From the NCBI GenBank assembly GCA_042701975.1, contig CP170561.1, forward strand, positions 310,001 through 374,000: DNA of 64,000 nucleotides. Reading direction: 5' to 3'. Positions within the stretch are counted from its first letter, which is position 1. Every line of letters starts with the position of its first letter. Made by a program: the position numbers and the translations under genes. This DNA is from JAFALK01 sp042701975. Its GTDB lineage: Bacteria > Pseudomonadota > Gammaproteobacteria > Burkholderiales > Burkholderiaceae_C. This document shows, piece after piece, positions 45,035-52,510 of this stretch. Under the pieces are notes generated by a model that worked only from the letters and a program-made list of their open reading frames with translations, did no database searches and was not told the DNA's origin.

Positions 45035-45624
45035 AAGCTGCCTTTCGTCGAAGGAATCACCCCGGCGCTGCGCGGATCCAGCGTCATCGCCATGCGCAGC
45101 GCGCGGCCGAAGGCCTTGAACATGGTCTCGGCCTGGTGGTGGGCGTTGTGGCCCTTGAGGTTGTCCACGTGCAGGCTGACCAGCGCATGGTTCACGAAGC
45201 CCTGGAAGAACTCGTAGGTCAGCTGGGTGTCGAAGGCGCCGACGCTGCCGGAGGTGAACTTGCAGTCCATCTCCAGGCCCGGGCGGCCGGAGAAATCGAC
45301 CACCACACGCGAAAGCGCTTCGTCGAGCGGCACGTAGGCGTGGCCGTAGCGGGTCAGGCCCTTCTTGTCGCCGATGGCCTTGGCCACCGCCAGCCCAAGC
45401 GTGATGCCCACGTCTTCCACCGTGTGGTGGCCGTCGATATGCAGGTCGCCCTTGGCACTGATGTCCAGGTCGATCAAGCCGTGGCGCGCGATCTGGTCGA
45501 GCATGTGATCGAAGAAACCGATGCCGGTGTCGAGCTTGGCTTCGCCGGTGCCGTCGAGGTTGACGCGCACGGTGATCTGGGTTTCCTTGGTGTTGCGGGT
45601 GACTTCCGCGATCCGATCCGTCAT
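45031..45624 (-). CDS. hisB: Imidazoleglycerol-phosphate dehydratase HisB (monofunctional)
   Basis: 197 residues, the short bacterial form without the phosphatase domain. Metal-binding histidines in FFDHMLDQIARHGLIDL and DGHHTVEDVGI, repeated later in FFQGFVNHALVSLHVDNLKGHNAHHQAETMFKAF. Catalyses step seven. ATGA overlap with hisC upstream. The histidinol-phosphate phosphatase must be encoded elsewhere. Confidence 0.96.
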   Translation of the reverse strand: MTDRIAEVTRNTKETQITVRVNLDGTGEAKLDTGIGFFDHMLDQIARHGLIDLDISAKGDLHIDGHHTVEDVGITLGLAVAKAIGDKKGLTRYGHAYVPLDEALSRVVVDFSGRPGLEMDCKFTSGSVGAFDTQLTYEFFQGFVNHALVSLHVDNLKGHNAHHQAETMFKAFGRALRMAMTLDPRSAGVIPSTKGSL

Positions 45625-46706
45625 AGCGATTCCTTGAAGGCCGCGAGCAGGGCCTGATTTTCTTCCGGTGTGCCGATGGTGAGGCGCAGGCAGTTGGCAA
45701 GCAAGGGGTGCAGGCCGGAAACGTTCTTGATGAGCACGCCGCGTTGCTTCATGCCCGCGAAGCAGCGCGCCGCATCGGGCACGCGCACCAGGATCATGTT
45801 CGCCTGGCTCGGGTAGGGCTGCACGTTCGGCAGCTTCTGCAGTTCGGCAAACACGCCTTCGCGCTCAGCGCGGATCGCCGCTGCCTGACGCCCGTATTCA
45901 TCGGCATGCTCCAGCGCGAACAGGCCGGCCTCGGCGTTGAGCACGCTGATGTTGTAGGGCGGGCGCAGCTTGTCGATCTCGGCGATCACGCTTGCGCGGC
46001 CGCACAGGTAGCCGATGCGAACGCCAGCCAGGCCGAACTTGGACAGCGTGCGCATCACGAGCACGTGCTCGTGCTGGGTGAGCATCGCCATCGAATCGCG
46101 CGAGGCGAAAGGCTGATACGCCTCGTCCATCACGACGAGACCCGGCGCGGCTTGGACGATGGCGGCGATGTCGTCGTCGTTCCAGAGATTCGCCGTCGGG
46201 TTGTTCGGGTAGGCGAGCCAGATCAGCGCGGGCTGGTGCTGTGCGATGGCGGCCAGCGTGGCGGCGCGGTCGAGCTCGAAATCCGCAGTGAGCGGCACGC
46301 CGACGAAGCTGAGGCCTTGCAGCTTGGCGCTCATCTCGTACATGACGAAACCGGGCACCGGTGCGAGCACGCAATTGCCGGGCAGGTCGGCCGCCAGGGT
46401 CAGCAGGCTGATGAGTTCATCGGAGCCGTTGCCCAGCATCAGCTCACAGCCTTCGGGCAGGCCCACGTGAGCCTTGAGCGCTTGGCGCAGGTCCTCGGCG
46501 CGCTGGGCCGGGTAGCGGTTGATGGCGGCCTCAGCCAGGCGCGCGCCCAGTTCGGCCTTCAACGCCGGCGGCAGGGGGAAAGGGTTCTCCATCGCGTCCA
46601 GCTTGACCATGCCGCGGCTGTCCTGCACGGCGTAGGCGTGCATGCCCTGCACGTCGGCGCGCAGGAAGCGTTGCATGCGGCTGCGCAGATCAGACTTCGG
46701 GCTCAT
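45621..46706 (-). CDS. hisC: Histidinol-phosphate aminotransferase HisC
   Basis: 361 residues from an ATG that has GGAAG eight bases upstream and lies 17 nt inside the 3' end of the toxin gene; an ATG ten codons later has no ribosome-binding site. PLP fold class I/II: MENPFPLPPAL, LGNGSDELISLL, LAYPNNPTANLW, VMDEAYQPFA and the PLP lysine in RTLSKFGLAGVRIGYL. The overlap with the toxin gene means both are read from one mRNA, an unusual head for a his operon. Confidence 0.95.
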   Translation of the reverse strand: MSPKSDLRSRMQRFLRADVQGMHAYAVQDSRGMVKLDAMENPFPLPPALKAELGARLAEAAINRYPAQRAEDLRQALKAHVGLPEGCELMLGNGSDELISLLTLAADLPGNCVLAPVPGFVMYEMSAKLQGLSFVGVPLTADFELDRAATLAAIAQHQPALIWLAYPNNPTANLWNDDDIAAIVQAAPGLVVMDEAYQPFASRDSMAMLTQHEHVLVMRTLSKFGLAGVRIGYLCGRASVIAEIDKLRPPYNISVLNAEAGLFALEHADEYGRQAAAIRAEREGVFAELQKLPNVQPYPSQANMILVRVPDAARCFAGMKQRGVLIKNVSGLHPLLANCLRLTIGTPEENQALLAAFKESL

Positions 46707-47148
46707 CGAGGGCTTCCGGTCCTGTCTTGAATGGGTTAAGGATGCGCAGATTGCCGATCCGCTGCTCATGCTGGAGGTCTTCCGAAAGCAGAAAGCGACA
46801 GCCCTGATGCTGTGCCGAGGCGACGATCAGCGAGTCCCAGAAGCTGAAGCCGAAGCGATGTTCGATGGCCCAGGCCGTCTCGATGGTTTGATGATCAATC
46901 TGCCAAGGTTTCCAATGTTGGTAGCGACGGACCTCGGCGCGTGCGTCACCGGCCGAGACGGGCGGGCGCAGCTTGCGCGTGGCATTGACGTAGAACTCAT
47001 TGAGCACCTGCGTGCTGGTGCGGCCGATATGGCGCACCCACAGTGCGTGCAGCCATTCCCGCGCACGCTGGTACTTGAACGGGTCTCTCTCGTCCTCTGC
47101 GTAAAGCAAAACGTTCGTATCAACGAAAACGGTCGAGTCGCTCGGCAT
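46690..47148 (-). CDS. PIN-domain toxin (VapC-like) of a type II toxin-antitoxin pair
   Basis: 152 residues from the ATG in MPSDSTVFVDTNVLLY; an ATG three codons upstream is possible. PIN fold acidic residues: Asp in FVDTNVLLYAEDE, Glu in STQVLNEFYVNATRK and Asp in GFSFWDSLIVASA, expected to bind Mg2+/Mn2+ for ribonuclease activity. It overlaps the antitoxin gene by 29 nt upstream and hisC by 17 nt downstream. All key acidic positions are present, so it is probably active. Confidence 0.9.
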   Translation of the reverse strand: MPSDSTVFVDTNVLLYAEDERDPFKYQRAREWLHALWVRHIGRTSTQVLNEFYVNATRKLRPPVSAGDARAEVRRYQHWKPWQIDHQTIETAWAIEHRFGFSFWDSLIVASAQHQGCRFLLSEDLQHEQRIGNLRILNPFKTGPEALDEPEV

Positions 47149-47371
47149 AGATCTCATCTCGCTTCGGATACGGCGAGCCATCGCTCTTGAACAGAGCCGG
47201 ACGCTGCAGCCATTCGTTCATTGCACGCTCGTAAGCGTCGTCGTGGCGCATCTTCTCGGCCAGCAACTCGCCCACCAGCCGCGACACGCTGGTATTGCGC
47301 CGCGCAGCTTCCATCCGCGCCCAGTCGGCAACGGCGTCTTCCATGGTGACGGTGACGTTTTTCATCGGCAT
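47120..47371 (-). CDS. Ribbon-helix-helix antitoxin partner of the PIN toxin
   Basis: 83 residues (or 81 from a second ATG). N-terminal MKNVTVTMEDAVADWARMEAARRNTSVSRLVGELLAEKM has the strand-helix-helix pattern of RHH/CopG-type DNA-binding antitoxins; the C-terminal half (QRPALFKSDGSPYPKRDEIYAERLDRF) is the likely toxin-wrapping tail. An AAGG ribosome-binding site and a promoter with three palindromic operators lie upstream, consistent with autorepression. Confidence 0.85.
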   Translation of the reverse strand: MPMKNVTVTMEDAVADWARMEAARRNTSVSRLVGELLAEKMRHDDAYERAMNEWLQRPALFKSDGSPYPKRDEIYAERLDRFR

Positions 47372-47380
47372 CTGCCTTCA

Positions 47381-47426
47381 CACGAACTTCGTGAAGCACG
47401 ATTCTCGTGTTACACGAACTTCGTGT
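47381..47426. promoter_or_regulatory. Three evenly spaced palindromic operators of the toxin-antitoxin promoter
   Basis: CACGAACTTCGTG (47381-47393), CACGATTCTCGTG (47397-47409) and ACACGAACTTCGTGT (47412-47426) share the form CACGA-N3-TCGTG. Their centres are at 47387, 47403 and 47419, exactly 16 bp apart. They cover the -35, spacer and -10 of the promoter and the region just downstream. Such arrays allow cooperative binding of RHH antitoxin dimers or toxin-antitoxin complexes. Confidence 0.85.
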
Positions 47427-47429
47427 CAA
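47401..47429 (-). promoter_or_regulatory. Sigma70-type promoter of the toxin-antitoxin-hisC transcript
   Basis: On the minus strand a perfect TTGACA (-35, 47424-47429) is followed after 17 bp by GAGAAT (-10, 47401-47406). The third operator overlaps the -35 and the second covers the -10, so a bound antitoxin would block transcription. No other promoter candidate was seen between here and hisC. Confidence 0.7.
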
Positions 47430-47470
47430 GCCGCGTCCAAGCCGGCGCCGCTGGCTTTAGAGTGCCGGCC

Positions 47471-48169
47471 ATGACCGCTACCGATCCGTCCCCGCAACTC
47501 CTCGACAACATCATGTGGAACGCCCTCACCGGCCCGCATGCGCGCTTTGCCCTGGGAGAAGGCGCCGTGCGGCGCTTCGCGCACGGCTTCTCGCCCATCG
47601 TCGGTTTCGAAGACCCGGACCGGCCGGACTTCGCGGCGCTGGCGCGTCACTGCGCACCGGGCGAATCGTTTTACTGCGAACACTGGAGCGGTGTGCCGCC
47701 CGAAGGCTGGTGCATCGAGCTGGAAGGCCACATGGTCAAGATGATCTGGCGCGGCGCGATGCCTGCCGAAGATGCGGCGCCCGAGGCCCGACCACTCGAA
47801 CCTCGGCACGTCCCACAGGCCATCGACCTGGCCCAGCGCACGCGCCCCGGCCCTTTCGGCCCGCGCACCATCGAGCTCGGCGACTACTTCGGCCTCTTCG
47901 AAGGCGAGCAGTTGCTCGCAATGGCTGGTGAGCGCATGTGCGCCGGCGCCTGGCGCGAGATCAGCGGCGTGTGCACCGAGCCGCACGCCCAGGGCCGAGG
48001 CCTGGCACGGCGCTTGATGGAGAAGCTGATCCGCCGCCAGCTGCTGCGCGGCGAGACGCCCTTCTTGCACGTGATGAGCGGCAACGCCGCGGCTCGGGGG
48101 CTCTACGAGCGCATGGGCTTTGTCGACTACCGCGAGGTCGTCGTGCGCGTCATTGCCCGCGAAGATTGA
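47471..48169 (+). CDS. GNAT-family N-acetyltransferase
   Basis: 232 residues starting at an ATG just past the toxin-antitoxin promoter region. The N-terminal half is variable; the C-terminal half is a GNAT fold with acetyl-CoA loop SGVCTEPHAQGRGLARRLMEKLI and a C-terminal LHVMSGNAAARGLYERMGFVDYREV. It resembles FR47-like acetyltransferases. It is convergent with hisD and stands alone on the plus strand between two halves of the his cluster. Substrate unknown. Confidence 0.85.
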   Translation: MTATDPSPQLLDNIMWNALTGPHARFALGEGAVRRFAHGFSPIVGFEDPDRPDFAALARHCAPGESFYCEHWSGVPPEGWCIELEGHMVKMIWRGAMPAEDAAPEARPLEPRHVPQAIDLAQRTRPGPFGPRTIELGDYFGLFEGEQLLAMAGERMCAGAWREISGVCTEPHAQGRGLARRLMEKLIRRQLLRGETPFLHVMSGNAAARGLYERMGFVDYREVVVRVIARED

Positions 48170-48215
48170 GTAGCATCCGCGCAGGCCCTCGTCGGCCGTC
48201 GCTGGCGCAGCAAGC

Positions 48216-49532
48216 TCAGCGCTTGATCAGCCGCATCTCCGCCGCGCGCGCGTGCCCCTGCAGGCCTTCGCCATAGGCCAGCTCCGCCGCAATCGGCCCG
48301 AGCTTCTGCGCGCCAGCTTCGCTGACCTCGATGAGGCTCGAACGCTTCTGGAAGTCGTACACGCCCAGCGGCGAGGAGAAGCGCGCCGTGCCTGAAGTGG
48401 GCAGCACGTGGTTGGGGCCGGCGCAGTAGTCGCCCAGCGATTCGCTGGTGTAGGCACCGAGGAAGATCGCGCCCGCGTGGCGCAGCAGCGGCTCCCAGCG
48501 GTGCGGGTCGCTGCTGCTCACCTCCAGGTGCTCGGGCGCGATGCGGTTGGAGATCTCGCAGGCCTCCTCCATCGAACGCGTCAGGATCAGCGCGCCGCGG
48601 CCTTCCAGAGAAGCGCGGATCACGTCCTTGCGCGGCATGGTGGGCAGCAGCCGCTCGATGCTCTGGCGCACCTGCTCGATGTAGGCGGCCTCGGGGCACA
48701 GCAGGATGCTCTGCGCCAGTTCGTCATGCTCGGCCTGGCTGAAGAGGTCCATCGCCACCCAGTCCGGCGGCGTCGTGCCATCGGCCAGCACGAGGATCTC
48801 GCTCGGGCCGGCGATCATGTCGATGCCGACCTGGCCGAACACATGCTTCTTGGCGCTGGCCACATAGGCGTTGCCGGGACCGGTGATCTTGTCCACGCGC
48901 GGCACGCTGGCCGTGCCGTAAGCCAGTGCCGCCACAGCCTGCGCGCCGCCGATGGTGAAGGCGCGGTGCACGCCGGCCACATAGGCCGCGGCCAGCACCA
49001 GCGGGTTCTTCTCGCCGCGCGGCGTGGGCACGACCATGACGATCTCTGGCACGCCCGCCACATGCGCGGGAATCGCATTCATCAGCACGCTGCTCGGGTA
49101 GGCCGCCTTGCCGCCGGGCACGTAGATGCCCACACGGTCCAGCGGCGTGACCTTCTGGCCCAGCAGCGTGCCGTCCTCGTCACGGTAACTCCAGCTCTGG
49201 CCGCAGGCCTCTTTCTGGCGCTCGTGATAGCTGCGAACCCGAGCGGCAGCGGCTTCGAGCGCGTTGCGCTGGGCGGGCGTGATCGATTCAAACGCGGCTT
49301 TGAGCTCTTCGCGCTTCAGTTCGAGCACGCCCATATCGGCGGCATCGAGATGGTCGAAGCGTTGGGTGAATTCAAGCACCGCGGCATCGCCACGCTCGCG
49401 CACGGCGTTGAGGATCTCGGCCACGCGGTCTTCGATGGCGGCGTCCTGCTCGGCGCTCCAGTGCAGCACGCGCTGGAATTCGGCTTCGAAATCCGCAGCG
49501 GCGGTGCTCAGCTGGCGCAGCGCAACGCTCAT
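48216..49532 (-). CDS. hisD: Histidinol dehydrogenase HisD
   Basis: 438 residues, full length. Conserved IYVPGGKAAYPSSVLMNAIPA, VDKITGPGNAYVASAKKHVFGQVGIDMIAGPSE (zinc/substrate region), AEHDELAQSILL and GPNHVLPTSGTARFSSPLGVYDFQKRSS. Performs the last two oxidations to histidine. ATGA overlap with hisG upstream; the next his gene (hisC) lies 1.5 kb away beyond the GNAT and toxin-antitoxin genes. Confidence 0.96.
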   Translation of the reverse strand: MSVALRQLSTAAADFEAEFQRVLHWSAEQDAAIEDRVAEILNAVRERGDAAVLEFTQRFDHLDAADMGVLELKREELKAAFESITPAQRNALEAAAARVRSYHERQKEACGQSWSYRDEDGTLLGQKVTPLDRVGIYVPGGKAAYPSSVLMNAIPAHVAGVPEIVMVVPTPRGEKNPLVLAAAYVAGVHRAFTIGGAQAVAALAYGTASVPRVDKITGPGNAYVASAKKHVFGQVGIDMIAGPSEILVLADGTTPPDWVAMDLFSQAEHDELAQSILLCPEAAYIEQVRQSIERLLPTMPRKDVIRASLEGRGALILTRSMEEACEISNRIAPEHLEVSSSDPHRWEPLLRHAGAIFLGAYTSESLGDYCAGPNHVLPTSGTARFSSPLGVYDFQKRSSLIEVSEAGAQKLGPIAAELAYGEGLQGHARAAEMRLIKR

Positions 49533-50173
49533 GGCTTCACCGCGCCGGCAAAGGCGTCGATCAGCTGGCGCAGCGGCTCGCGTTTGAGCTTCAGCGCCGC
49601 CTGGTTGACGACGAGGCGCGAGGAGATGTCCATGATGCGCTCGACTTCCACCAGCTTGTTGGCGCGCAGCGTGCCGCCGGTGGAAACGAGGTCGACGATG
49701 GCGTCGGCCAGGCCGGTCAGGGGCGCCAGCTCCATGGAGCCGTAGAGCTTGATCAGGTCCACGTGCACGCCCTTGTCGGCAAAGTGCTGGCGGGCGATCT
49801 GCGTGTACTTGGTCGCCACGCGGATGCGCGCGCCCTGGCGCACGGCGGCGGCGTAGTCGAAGTCCTCGCGCGTGGCCACGCTCATGCGGCAGCGGGCGAT
49901 GTTGAGGTCCAGCGGCAGGTACAGGCCATCGGTGCCGTGCTCGATCAGCACGTCGCGGCCAGCCACGCCGATGTCGGCGCCGCCGTACTGCACGTAGGTG
50001 GGCACGTCGCTGGCGCGCACCAGCACGACCTTCACATCGGGCTTGTTGGTGGAGAGGATCAGCTTGCGCGAGGTCTCGGGATCTTCGAGCACCTCGATGC
50101 CGGCGGCCGCCAGCAGCGGCAGCGTCTCTTCGAAGATGCGACCCTTGGAGAGCGCGAGGGTGATCGCCGTCAT
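49529..50173 (-). CDS. hisG: ATP phosphoribosyltransferase HisG, short form
   Basis: 214 residues, so the short form lacking the C-terminal regulatory domain and dependent on HisZ; no hisZ is in the window. Motifs ITLALSKGRIFEETLPLL, DVPTYVQYGGADIGVAGRDVL, RVATKYTQIARQHF and the PRPP-binding AIVDLVSTGGTLRANKL. First committed step of histidine synthesis. Overlaps ibaG (ATGA). Confidence 0.95.
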   Translation of the reverse strand: MTAITLALSKGRIFEETLPLLAAAGIEVLEDPETSRKLILSTNKPDVKVVLVRASDVPTYVQYGGADIGVAGRDVLIEHGTDGLYLPLDLNIARCRMSVATREDFDYAAAVRQGARIRVATKYTQIARQHFADKGVHVDLIKLYGSMELAPLTGLADAIVDLVSTGGTLRANKLVEVERIMDISSRLVVNQAALKLKREPLRQLIDAFAGAVKP

Positions 50174-50409
50174 GCCGCGGCCTCCGTCGGCGTCAGTGTC
50201 TTCATCGATAGCGCGTGGATCTGCTCGCGCATGCGGTCACCCAGCGCCGCGTAGACACGCTGATGACGCTTGATGCGCGAGAGCCCCTCGAATTCGGAAG
50301 AGACGATGGTGGCGAAAAAATGTCGCCCGTCGCCCTCTACCGAGAGGCTCTGGCATTGCATGCCGGCGGCGATAAAGGACTGGACTTCTGCGGGAGTGGG
50401 ATCGGCCAT
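50170..50409 (-). CDS. ibaG: BolA-family protein IbaG
   Basis: 79 residues. SLSVEGDGRHFFATIVSSEFEGLSRIKRHQRVYAALGDRM and IHALSMKTLTPTEA match the IbaG branch of BolA proteins, including the His in KRHQRVY that participates in iron-sulfur binding with monothiol glutaredoxins. In E. coli ibaG lies between mlaB and murA; here murA is absent and ibaG is directly coupled to hisG. Confidence 0.9.
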   Translation of the reverse strand: MADPTPAEVQSFIAAGMQCQSLSVEGDGRHFFATIVSSEFEGLSRIKRHQRVYAALGDRMREQIHALSMKTLTPTEAAA

Positions 50410-50424
50410 GATCCTTGAATTATC

Positions 50425-51195
50425 TCAGTGCCGGATCTTGTAGCCCCGACGGAGCAGTTCCAAGGCCACCGCGGACACGGCAACGAAAGCCGCACCGACC
50501 ACGCCGAGGCTGATCCACGGCGAGACGTCGGACACGCCGAAGAAGCCGTGGCGGAAGCCGTCGATCATGTAGAAGAACGGGTTGGCATGACTCACCGCCA
50601 GCCACAGCGGCGGCAGCGACTGCACCGAATAGAACACGCCCGACAGGAAGGTCATCGGCATGATGATGAAGTTCTGAAAGGCCGCCATCTGGTCGAACTT
50701 CTCGGCCCACAGGCCGGCGATCAAACCGAGGGCGCCCATCAGGCCCGAGCCCAGCACGGCGAAGACGAGCACCCACACCACGTTGTCCAGGCCCGGCGGT
50801 GCGAACCACATCGTCACCACCGCCACGCCCAGGCCCACGGCCAAGCCACGCACGATGGCCGCGCCCACATAAGCGACGAACCAGGCCCAGTGCGACAGCG
50901 GCGCCACCAGCAAGAAGACGAGGTTGCCCGTGATCTTGCTCTGGATGAGGCTCGACGACGCGTTGGCAAACGCGTTCTGCAGCACGCTCATCATCACCAG
51001 CCCCGGGATCAGGAAGGCGGTGTAGCCGACCGTGCCGTAGACCTTGACGTGGTTCTCCAGCGTGTGACCGAAGACGAGCAGGTAGAGCACGGCGGTGAGC
51101 ACGGGCGCGCCCACGGTCTGGAAGCTGACCTTCCAGAAGCGCAGCACTTCCTTGTAGAACAGCGTGCGGGCGCCTTGAAGCGAAATGCCAGTCAT
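50425..51195 (-). CDS. ABC-2 type exporter permease (YadH-like)
   Basis: 256 residues, six membrane helices. GARTLFYKEVLRFWKVSFQTVGAPVLTAVLYLLVFG at the N-terminus, YTAFLIPGLVMMSVLQNAFANASSSLIQSKITGNLVFLLVAPLSHW, and LSGVFYSVQSLPPLWLAVSHANPFFYMIDGFRHGFFG late in the chain follow the YadH pattern. Shares one base with the ATPase gene upstream. Substrate unknown; in Burkholderiales this pair usually follows mla genes, suggesting an envelope role. Confidence 0.9.
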   Translation of the reverse strand: MTGISLQGARTLFYKEVLRFWKVSFQTVGAPVLTAVLYLLVFGHTLENHVKVYGTVGYTAFLIPGLVMMSVLQNAFANASSSLIQSKITGNLVFLLVAPLSHWAWFVAYVGAAIVRGLAVGLGVAVVTMWFAPPGLDNVVWVLVFAVLGSGLMGALGLIAGLWAEKFDQMAAFQNFIIMPMTFLSGVFYSVQSLPPLWLAVSHANPFFYMIDGFRHGFFGVSDVSPWISLGVVGAAFVAVSAVALELLRRGYKIRH

Positions 51196-52100
51196 CAGGC
51201 GGCTCCGTTCATGATTTCGAGGAACACGTCCTCGAGGTCGGCGCGGCCGATCTCGAGGTCTTCAACCGGCACGGCGGCGGCGCGCAGCGTGGCGAGGATG
51301 GTCTCCACCTCAGCCGCGTCGTGCGCCGTGATCTGCGCGATGCGGCCGGTCACGCGCGATTGCGCGGCCAGCGACGCCGGCAGTGCGGCGTCCGTCTTGA
51401 AGCGCAGCATCGTGGACGCCTTGCCGGCCAGCAGTTGCGAGGTGCGATCCAGCGCCACGATCTTGCCAAGCTTGAGCATGGCGATGCGCGAGCACAGCGC
51501 CTCGGCTTCTTCCAGGTAGTGCGTGGTCAGCAGCACCGCATGGCCTTCGCGGTTCAGGCGGGCGACGAACTGCCAGAGCGTCTGCCGCAGCTCCACGTCC
51601 ACGCCGGCCGTGGGCTCGTCCAGCACGATCACCGGCGGGCGATGCACCAGCGCCTGCGCCACCAGCACGCGGCGCTTCATGCCGCCGGAGAGTTGGCGCA
51701 TGTTGGCGTTGGCCTTGTCGGCGAGGCCCAGGCTTTGCAGCAGCTCGTCGATCCAGGCGTCGTTGTTGCGCACACCGAAGTAGCCGCTCTGGATCTTGAG
51801 CGCTTCGCGCACGGTGAAAAACGGGTCGAACACCAGCTCCTGCGGCACGATGCCCAAGGCGCGACGGGCTTCGGCGTAGTCGGCCACCACGTCGTGGCCC
51901 TGCACCAGCACGCGTCCGCCGCTGGCTTGCGCCAGGCCGGCCAGGATGCTGATGAGTGTGGTCTTGCCCGCGCCGTTGGGGCCCAGCAGGCCGAAGAATT
52001 CGCCCGGCTGGATGTCGAAGGAAACGCCGTCCAGGGCCCTCACCGCGCCGCCGCGATAGGTCTTGGAGACGTTCTGGAATGAGATGGCTGGAATTTGCAT
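51195..52100 (-). CDS. ABC exporter ATP-binding protein (YadG-like)
   Basis: 301 residues. Walker A LGPNGAGKTTLISILAG, signature LSGGMKRRVLVAQALVHRPPVIVLDEPTAGVD, switch His in LLTTHYLEEAEALCSRIAM. The C-terminal about 80 residues are the usual DrrA/YadG extension. Head gene of the unit running through permease, ibaG, hisG and hisD. Confidence 0.93.
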   Translation of the reverse strand: MQIPAISFQNVSKTYRGGAVRALDGVSFDIQPGEFFGLLGPNGAGKTTLISILAGLAQASGGRVLVQGHDVVADYAEARRALGIVPQELVFDPFFTVREALKIQSGYFGVRNNDAWIDELLQSLGLADKANANMRQLSGGMKRRVLVAQALVHRPPVIVLDEPTAGVDVELRQTLWQFVARLNREGHAVLLTTHYLEEAEALCSRIAMLKLGKIVALDRTSQLLAGKASTMLRFKTDAALPASLAAQSRVTGRIAQITAHDAAEVETILATLRAAAVPVEDLEIGRADLEDVFLEIMNGAA

Positions 52101-52258
52101 GGCGCGCGATTGTAGGAAGGTGCAGGCGGCGCGAGAAATGGCCCTTCAGCAGCGTGGCAGGCATGAAACTGCTAGTGTTTCGCCCTGGCTGGAGCTGTCA
52201 GCCCAGTATGATCGTTAGCGATCGCTATATCGATTCATCGAACCACGGGAGACAGCGC

Positions 52259-52510
52259 ATGAGCCTCAAGGAAAACTTCGACACCGCCGTTGCGGAATCC
52301 AAGCAACTGCCGGAGAAGCCGGACAACATGACCCTGCTGCGCATTTACGCGCTGTACAAGCAAGGCTCGGTCGGCGACGCCGAGGGCGAGCGCCCCGGCA
52401 TGACGGACTTCGTGGCCCGCGCCAAGTGGGATGCCTGGAACATGCTCAAAGGCACTTCGCAGGAAGAGGCCCAGCAGCTCTACATCGACCTCATCGAATC
52501 GCTGAAGTAA
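52259..52510 (+). CDS. Acyl-CoA-binding protein
   Basis: 83 residues from the ATG in MSLKENFDTAVAESKQLPEKPDN; open frame upstream is non-coding. Four-helix ACBP fold with LLRIYALYKQGSVGDAEGERPGMTDFVARAKWDAWNMLKGTSQEEAQQLYIDLI, including the conserved Tyr/Lys positions of the YALYKQ and KWDAW motifs. Binds long-chain acyl-CoA. Its 3' end overlaps the convergent aminopeptidase gene by 20 nt. Confidence 0.94.
   Translation: MSLKENFDTAVAESKQLPEKPDNMTLLRIYALYKQGSVGDAEGERPGMTDFVARAKWDAWNMLKGTSQEEAQQLYIDLIESLK

Noticed and set aside
47381..47426. Three palindromes considered as a recombination or attachment site
   Set aside because: They are periodic, overlap a promoter and precede an RHH antitoxin gene; no recombinase gene is nearby.
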